The position numbers and the translations under genes were made by a program. The notes below the pieces were generated by a model. That model had not been told where the DNA came from. It searched no databases and saw only the letters and a list, made by a program, of their open reading frames with translations. DNA of 64,000 nucleotides from Sternotherus odoratus. Lineage: Eukaryota; Chordata; Testudines; Kinosternidae. This document shows, in pieces, positions 11,499 to 64,000 of the stretch. Location: NCBI GenBank assembly GCA_032164245.1, contig JAVMKO010000005.1:41754133-41818132 (forward strand). Direction: 5' to 3'. The first letter of the stretch is position 1. Every line of letters begins with the position of its first letter.

Positions 11499-12585
11499 CA
11501 GGGCGGGCGACGGGGAGGACTAGGGGGACAGGTGTACCGGGCCCCGGACTTAAGGGGGGCCCCCATGTCAGGACTCAGGAGTGCGCAGGCGGGGTGGAAA
11601 CGGGATGCTCTGCAGAGCCCCGGCGCACGCGCGGCTGGCCGCATGCAAATCCCCCACTGGGCGGCCACCCCAGCGCTGTAGCCAAGCGCCCGCACCGCAC
11701 GGCAGACTCCACAGCAGGCCCGGAGAAGCACGCCCGGCCACCCTGGTGTGCGGCGCTGACGGTGGCGGAGGCGCCGAGAAGGGGAGCCAGCCTCGCCAGG
11801 GTAAGGGGGCAGGGGGTCCGGCCCCACTCAGGGGGCGGCTCTGGGGGGGACTTTGGGCAGGCGGGCTCTGCGGTGAGTTCATCCCCTGTGGACGCTCGGG
11901 AGGTTCATTCATCGGCGTGGCTGGGCTGGGGGGCAGGCAAGGGGGTGGTGGGGGGGGAAGGCCAGGCTGGGTGGGCGGGGAGGGGGGCAGGAGACTAGGC
12001 TGGATGGGGTGGGCGAGGCGTGGGTGCAGGAGGGAAGGAGGTTTGGTGGGGGGGAGGCTGGGCTGGGCGGGTCAGGCATGGGGGGCAGGAGGCTGGGTTG
12101 GGAGTGAGAGGGGGGAGGAGGTTAGGTTGGGTGGGATGGGCCAGGCCAGGCAGGGGTGGGGGAGGAAAGGCGGTTAGATGGGGGGAGGCTGGGCGGGGGT
12201 AAAGGAAGATCACCCCCAACAGCGGGGTGGGCCAGGCAGGGATGGGTGGGGAGGGGAGGAGGTTAGGCTGGGGGAGGAGGTTAGGTTGGGTGGGCGAGTC
12301 AGGCAGTGGGGGGAAGGAGAATAGGCTGGGGCGGGAGGTGGGCCATGCAGGGGTGGTGTGCTAGAGTCCACACGCACGCGCTGCGCACCTCACGCCACTG
12401 TGCTACTGCCGACCGCGCCCGGTACCCCCGCGACACGACACCCCCGCTATGCCCGACTGGCAAGGCAGTCCCACATCGGCCTGGGCGGGGAAGGGCACAG
12501 GCGGCGGGAGACCGGGGGGGGAGGGGGGGGCAGGAGCCACAAACGATCAGAGTACTGGGCCCCAAAATTTCTGTCGCCGGGCCTG
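11499..12585. mobile_element. hAT-like element, CAGGGCSGGCGAC family, 1087 bases
   Basis: The ends read cagggcgggcgac and, on the other strand, CAGGCCCGGCGACAG. The flanks are cttattcc at 11491-11498 and 12586-12593, a perfect 8-base duplication. The interior is extremely G-rich (11830-12350, purine-rich GGGGAGG tracts), which creates long open frames on both strands that are not genes. No transposase is visible, so it is nonautonomous. Confidence 0.78.
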
Positions 12586-12593
12586 CTTATTCC

Positions 12594-13587
12594 CAGTGAG
12601 AGACAGCCCCTTCCCTGAAGAGTTTACAGGCTCTGTGTTTTAAGGCTGTAACGACAGGGGCTATAGCAGACGGACGGGGGAGCGCAAGGAAACAATGAGG
12701 CCACGCTGGACAGTGGACACAACACACCAGTGTCCACTGTTTTGCAGGCATCATAGCAGAGGGCACTAGTCTGGAGGAGGACAGGGAGGTACTTTTGCAG
12801 CTGTTTTGGAGTTAGGATTTTGCATGAGGTCTTTGCCTTTGCCGGGGGTCCTGTGTCCTGTTTTGTGTCCCCCTGCCTCCAGGTATGAACCTCACCCCAT
12901 GGTGCAGAGCTGTCAGCCTGTTGCTGTGAGGGGCACTGGTGGGAAGCAGACAGCCGGTTTTGTGTGTGTTCTTTAAACAGGAGATAAAGGCTTTTCTAAT
13001 TGTTCTTAGCAGGGTGGGTTTGGGGTGAGGTTTTTTCCTCCAAGCAGCTAAAAATAACCTATTCAGGTCTGGCCTTTGAAACCACCAGGGGGCAAACAGC
13101 ATCTCAATACGTATGTGTGTGTCATCAACATAATCACTGCTCAGAATAAAAACCGGGACGGTGCTGATGGAAGAGTTTAGCATTTCAAGCTCATTAAGCT
13201 GATATGATACTGAACGCTGGGTCGCTCGCAATTTGCAAGACCTTTCCGCATCCTGCCCTTGACTTTCCAGCTAGCACCATCTTCTCTCCCCTTCTCTGTG
13301 GCATGCTTTCCTGGGCGAGTGAGGCTGCTACAGCTGAGGGTTGTCGTCTTAGTATGTGCACAACATGCAGCAGGGGGCCCGTGATCATGATTCGTCACCC
13401 AATTTGGTCCACTGGTTGGATCATTAGCTTGCCCGGCCTGGGCCAGGTATTGAAGGGCAGTGCTATGTGAACGTTGATCCATGCCTCCCATAGCTGAGGA
13501 TTTTTACTGCCAGTCTGTGCTGCAGAGCTCTGCTGACTCCTATCACGCTCCAGTCTCCATAGCATACAAGTAATACCATTTGCCTTA
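12594..13587. other. Noncoding intronic stretch
   Basis: No named repeat or gene. Open frames overlap on both strands without motifs. Confidence 0.5.
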
Positions 13588-13844
13588 GGGCTTGTCTTCA
13601 CTACGCTGGGGAGGGATCGATCTTTTGGCGATCGATTTATCACGTCTAAATCAATCGCCAGCAGCACCCCCATTGACTCCGGAACTCCAGCTCGCCAAAA
13701 GGCGACGGGGGAGCGCGCCGCCGATTGCCGCCGCCGTGAAGACGGCAGGTAAGTCGGCTGTAGATACGCCGAATTCAGCTACATTATTAACATAGCTGAA
13801 TTTGCGTATCTACAGCCGATCTACCCCCTAGTGAAGACCAGCCC
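13588..13844. mobile_element. Complete 257-base MITE with GGGCTKGTCTTCACTA ends
   Basis: The left end GGGCTTGTCTTCACTA and right end GGGCTGGTCTTCACTA (opposite strand) match at 15 of 16 bases. The inner part holds a gatcgatttatc hairpin and a second hairpin around tagctgaatttgcgtatctac. Flanking trinucleotides tta and ata could be a decayed three-base duplication as for Harbinger elements, but this is uncertain. Confidence 0.7.
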
Positions 13845-14224
13845 ATAGTGTCCCAACTTCCATAACAATCCAAGTTTGATGCTGCCAGTCCATCATACTT
13901 CATTTTGCACTCTCTGAATCCTAATCCACCAGCCTTTCTGCTGAGGATTCTGGGTAGTGTAGTCCAGCAGGCTGCTTCCTGGACCAAGAACAGTTATTAG
14001 AATGGCCACTAGAAGGCATTTAAAAACCCTTCCTCCATTGTTTGGGTCCCCACTGTACCACTCCTGGCTCTTGTGTGGGTTCCCTGGTTTATCTGGGGCC
14101 TGTCTGTCCCAGACAATCCCCTTTCTAGGACCCTGGTCATTGCCAGCCCCTTCTTCTGGGCAGTCTCAGACCTGGCCATATCCTCCAGCCTTCCCCTTCT
14201 TCTCTGTGGGCCAGGCCGCTCTAG
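13845..14224. other. Noncoding; probable 3' remainder of the retroelement
   Basis: Minus-strand translation downstream of the zinc knuckles stays partly open with stops to about 14000. No further retroelement domain is recognisable. Confidence 0.35.
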
Positions 14225-14600
14225 CTAGCCCCCCTTGTGGCACAGGAAGCACATCCAGTGCCTTCCGTTGGCCACCTCAGGGCTAGCCTGGGCCCTGAGA
14301 GTCCCATGAGGACACTCCCTCTTCATGTGCCCCGGTTCCCCACAGGCCCAACAAGTTTGGAGCCCCCCTGTTGACTTCACGGGGGCGCTCTTAGCAGTTC
14401 CATATTGTCCTGGGTGGAGCCTCTTTGCTCCATTCCACCTGTAGTGTCCCCATTGCCCACAGGCAAAACAGGTTTTAGGCCCCTGCACCTGCCTCCAGCC
14501 CCCCGGTGCCTGGCCCCGATGAGGTCTTTGTGCTCTCCCTCACAGCAGCTGAAGCAGTCCTGCTTGCTGCTTGGCGAGCCAGGCCACACAGGTTCTCCAG
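14225..14600 (-). pseudogene. Gag nucleocapsid remnant with CCHC zinc knuckles
   Basis: On the minus strand, codons from about 14556 downward encode CX2CX4H at 14515-14556 with the last Cys replaced by Gly. After a frameshift near 14480 a second knuckle follows at 14429-14470, CFACGQWGH, again with Gly for the last Cys. An intact knuckle CWACGEPGHMKREC lies at 14312-14353. A half knuckle CFLCHKGG stops at about 14228. CCHC knuckles bind RNA in the Gag of retroviruses and Ty3/gypsy elements. With the adjacent LTR this is a retroelement gag, now frameshifted. Confidence 0.65.
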
Positions 14601-14705
14601 TAATAGTCCATCTCTGGTCTCAGTCCTCTGTGTCTCCAAAGTCTCATATCCGGGCAATAGTCCCATAGTCCTTGCCCTGCCCCTTGAATCGGGACAGACC
14701 GTCTA

Positions 14706-14723
14706 CACCCACATTCTCCACCA
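14706..14723 (-). other. Candidate primer-binding site of the LTR element
   Basis: The minus strand reads TGGTGGAGAATGTGGGTG three bases inside the LTR end. A TGG start is required to pair with a tRNA CCA tail. I cannot match it to a specific tRNA. Confidence 0.4.
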
Positions 14724-14726
14724 CCT

Positions 14727-15379
14727 TGTAGCAGTGCAATGAATCACCCCTGCAGTACCTCCTGCTGGCCATCTGGGAATTAGCTCGTTTCCAGCCGGAG
14801 CGCCCTCTGCCCGCCGGTGTCTCGCCATCTGCTGGCCCCTGTGTCCCTCCCACACCCCCAGGCAATAACCCTACACTCTGCCTCAGGTCTCCCCTCCCCG
14901 GGGAACCCCCAACCCTCTAATCCCCATCTTGCCTCAGTCTGGGCTACTGCCAGTGATCATCAAGCCCCGTGCCCTGGGGCCGACTGCAGTGTAAAAGCCA
15001 GTCATCATGGGCAATTGGGGTTTGGACCTGCTGCCTTTCCCTGCAGCCTAGTACCCGTTTAGAGCATCGCTTCAATCCTACAGCCTGTGGGAGTTACTAG
15101 GCTGAAGCTCCCCAGCTCCCTACCTATTTCCCCAGCACTGTTCCACCTTGGGTACCCAGTCCCACAGGCAGCCAGGCCCTGCTCCCTCCCAGCCTTGAGA
15201 GAGACTGCCTAGCTCCTGCCCCTCAGCCCCTTTTATAAGGGCCAGTTGTGGCCTGATTGGAGCATGGCCCAGCTGTGGCTACTTCCCCAGTCAGCCTGGG
15301 TTTGCTGCTGTCCCCAGGGCTGCTCTCCAGGGCTGTTTTAACCCCTTTTTTGCTGGAGTGAGGCAGCTGCCCCACTACA
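14727..15379 (-). repeat. LTR (653 bases) upstream of the gag remnant
   Basis: In minus orientation it starts TGTAGTGGGG and ends CACTGCTACA, i.e. TGTAG...CTACA ends. A TTATAAAAGG TATA box lies at 15231-15237 and a CCAAT box at 15256-15260. The order LTR, candidate primer-binding site, gag fits a minus-strand Ty3/gypsy or retroviral element. Parts resemble the LTR at 19545-21445 (shared gggaattagctc and gcgccctctg), so the two belong to related families. Confidence 0.65.
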
Positions 15380-15623
15380 CATGTGCATATTCACAATTGC
15401 TACATAGAGCCCTGAGCTTTCTGTGAGACGGCCTGTCCTCCAGTTATCAGAGAGTAATTGAATCATGGGCTCACACATACATGCCCTCTTGCCAGCTACT
15501 GCTGTAGTTCTCCCATCCCAACCTCGCCCTCCCCAGGTGACCCCGGGCTGCGATGCAATGCCAGTCCCTTCTGCAGGTGGGTTGGGAGACCGGGGCACGC
15601 TTCACGCTCTTTGTTCATTGCAG

Positions 15624-61965
<46,342 letters not shown>

Positions 61966-63914
61966 GCAAGTATTTTCAGTCTTAGACCACTAACCCTTCA
62001 CCACCACCACCACCCGTGTCCAGTACCCCCACCCCTCACTCCCACCCTTCACTGACTCCCCCCCACCTTCCCCACCCAGCCTGCTTGCCCATTTCCTGTG
62101 CCCGTTTGCCACACCTAACCTTGCAAACCTCCACCAAACTGTTCCTTCCTCCACTCCCTCCCTCCAGTTCTTTCCCCTTTATTTGAAAGCAACATGTCTT
62201 GTTATGTTCATGAGAGCTTTGTCCCTATTTATCTCTGCACTCCTTCCCTGTGCATTGCTCAGAAATTTGAATTGATATTGTTAAAGAGTCCATCTCCTAT
62301 GGAATTGTTATGTTTTGATTCAGCAAGGTTTTTGTAGCTAGTTTAATATCCTGCTCTTCCGCCTTCCCCAGCCCCCTTTCTTGTTCTTCTTTCCCTCTCT
62401 CACGCCTTCCCTACAAATCTCTCCTCCTCCCATCCTTGCTCCTGTGCGTCCCTCCTCTTCAAGACAACTCAAACTGAATGGGATAGGGCTGTGCAGAGAC
62501 CTCCAGACTCAGTGGTGCTTGGAACTAGATCCAGTGATTACTTAAAAACTAAGAAGAAGAAGTGTTAGACCTCCTGAGTGGGGAGATGTTGGCTGAGCAG
62601 GAGAAAGGGGCTGGAATCTCAGACAGGTCCATAACACGCATGAATCAAAGCTTTTCTTCCAGGATCAAATCTCAGCTATCATATTAGGAAGGCCGCAGAT
62701 TGTGTGTCACTGCATGGTTTCAGTCCCAGCTGTGATTGTGTCATGCTGGTCCACATGCTGAGTTGCACTGATTTAACTCCAGGTGTGATGTTAGGCCAAT
62801 TTAGTTTAATGGGCGAGTGAGGACTCTCTTATGGTTTAAATCCAAGTTATTATGGTTTAGTTTAAGTGGATTGGGGAAGGGTTTATCCCCAAATGAACAG
62901 CTCTTAAACCTAAATACGTGTGTCCATGTACTGCAAATGTGTGTGTGTGTGTGTGTAGAGAAGGCCTAGGGGTTCCGAGCTAGCTGGAGCCACCTGAGAT
63001 ATCCTGGGTCTGGTGGCACCAAGGGTGGAGTTGGCTGGCACAGTGTATTCAGGTCAATGAGTCTAGGTGTATACAGTACAATCTGGTGTGATGATGGACC
63101 ATCTGCTTGGACATGAATTTCCCACAAAGCACTGGAGCCCTGAGTCAATGTCCCTTGAAATCAATGGGAGTCTTTCCATTGACTGCAGTGGCCATTGGAT
63201 CAGGATCTAAGAACGTCTTCAGTGGAAAAATAAAAGGGGAGGGGGGAGGTTTGGATGGAGCTGTCCTTCCATGGTTTCCTTTTTCTCCATCCTTTGTGTA
63301 GCTCAATTTAAAGGGCCAGACACTGAGAAATGCAGAGCAACTAGCTGGTCACCTCTCAGGATGTGGCCTAGTATAAGCACGGCTTTCCAGAGATTGGACC
63401 AACTCCTACAGTCTTTACTCAGGCCAAACTCCCATGGATTTCAGCAGGAGTAGGGGCTGAGTCAGAACTTCTGAATTTAACCCAGCAATCCACCCCACTA
63501 GTCTCCCAGTGGCATTAGTGGTGCTCCATCCCTGAACCCTGGGCAGTGGGACAATATTTACATTTCAGCATCTGGCTTCACCGCTTCTCTGTTTGTGATA
63601 CAAACAGAGAGGAAATGACTGGTCCTGCCCAGGCACTAGGAAAACATGGTCCTGCCTTTTGAGGAGAACTGAGTCTGAAAACCCTGTCACCTAAATCCAG
63701 AGATGTCAGGCAGCCAAGGACCCACTCTGCCTCTCATGCTTTCAGAACCAAAAGAAGACATGTCAGGGTCTGGGTCACGGGCACATTTACTCTCAGAAGC
63801 GTTGGTATGACACAGAGGGAGAGCACAGATGGGACTGAGGGCAGGATTTGGTTCAGTGACTCCATGAATAAGGCTGTCTAATGCGTCCCTGGGAAAGAGG
63901 TATTGAAATACTTT
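61966..63914 (+). other. CACNA2D2: CACNA2D2 intron after the microexon
   Basis: Begins gcaagt. CT-rich at 62000-62470. (GT)n at 62938-62957. Around 63110-63220 is an old repeat with aatgggagtctttccattgac. The next exon is not in the window. Confidence 0.65.
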
Positions 63915-64000
63915 GTGAAATCATAAAACCATAGAAACATGGGGCTGGAAGAGACCTCAAGAAGCTGTCAAGTCCAGTCCCCTGCGCTGAGGCAGGACTA
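63915..64000 (-). mobile_element. CR1 3' end, antisense, cut by window edge
   Basis: tcataaaaccatagaaac, ggctggaagagacctcaag and ccagtcccctgcgctgag follow the reverse of the CR1 tail. Continues beyond 64000. Confidence 0.65.

Noticed and set aside
11387..12177. Open frames of 203, 198 and 114 codons
   Set aside because: They overlap the G-rich interior of a nonautonomous hAT-like element with defined ends and target duplication.
1..15623. Search for the preceding CACNA2D2 exon (Arg-rich segment before the VWA domain)
   Set aside because: I looked for its conserved codons by eye and saw none. It probably lies upstream of the window, but a proper alignment could still find it.

Overview
This is vertebrate genomic DNA, and the repeat content points to a turtle (Testudines, probably a cryptodire). 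CR1 LINE fragments are abundant. There is a tRNA-derived SINE whose 3' tail is a CR1 tail, the arrangement known from tortoise Pol III SINEs. Several hAT and other terminal-inverted-repeat element families that I associate with turtle genomes are also present. No species call is possible from the sequence alone.

The one protein-coding gene I can support is on the + strand: an internal part of CACNA2D2, the alpha-2/delta-2 auxiliary subunit of voltage-gated calcium channels. Fifteen exons between 15624 and 61965 join in frame (about 1163 coding bases, roughly 387 codons). They run from the start of the von Willebrand factor A (VWA) domain, with its metal-binding DxSxS motif, through the Cache/VGCC-alpha2 region. 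The last is a 21-base cassette microexon that appears to use a GC donor site. The upstream exons (N-terminus and the Arg-rich gabapentinoid-site segment) and all downstream exons lie outside the window.

Layout: 1-814 is the 5' end of a minus-strand endogenous retrovirus with a tRNA-Pro-type primer-binding site. 815-15623 is upstream intron, rich in repeats: a solo LTR, several MITEs, a decayed Harbinger transposase, hAT elements and an LTR with gag zinc knuckles. 15624-15984 holds the first two exons, split by a 210-base intron. 15985-30662 is a 14.7 kb intron containing an LTR with a nested hAT element, a CR1 reverse-transcriptase fragment, a local duplication and a solo LTR. 30663-47358 carries eight exons (exons 3-10 of this window) with short introns. 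47359-53645 is an intron with a large strand-switching minisatellite, a tortoise-type SINE and a foldback element. 53646-54637 carries three closely spaced exons. 54638-59224 holds a CR1 split by a hAT insertion. 59225-61965 ends with an ordinary exon and the microexon, separated by a pyrimidine-rich intron. The window ends in intron.

I see no tRNA or rRNA gene, no CRISPR array and no second host gene. The long open frames in GC-rich stretches (11.4-12.6 kb, 19.9-21.0 kb, 48.7-50.0 kb) come from low-complexity or tandem DNA. What is most notable is the microexon with its non-canonical donor, and a group of hAT insertions with clear 8-base target duplications, five of them with central TA.
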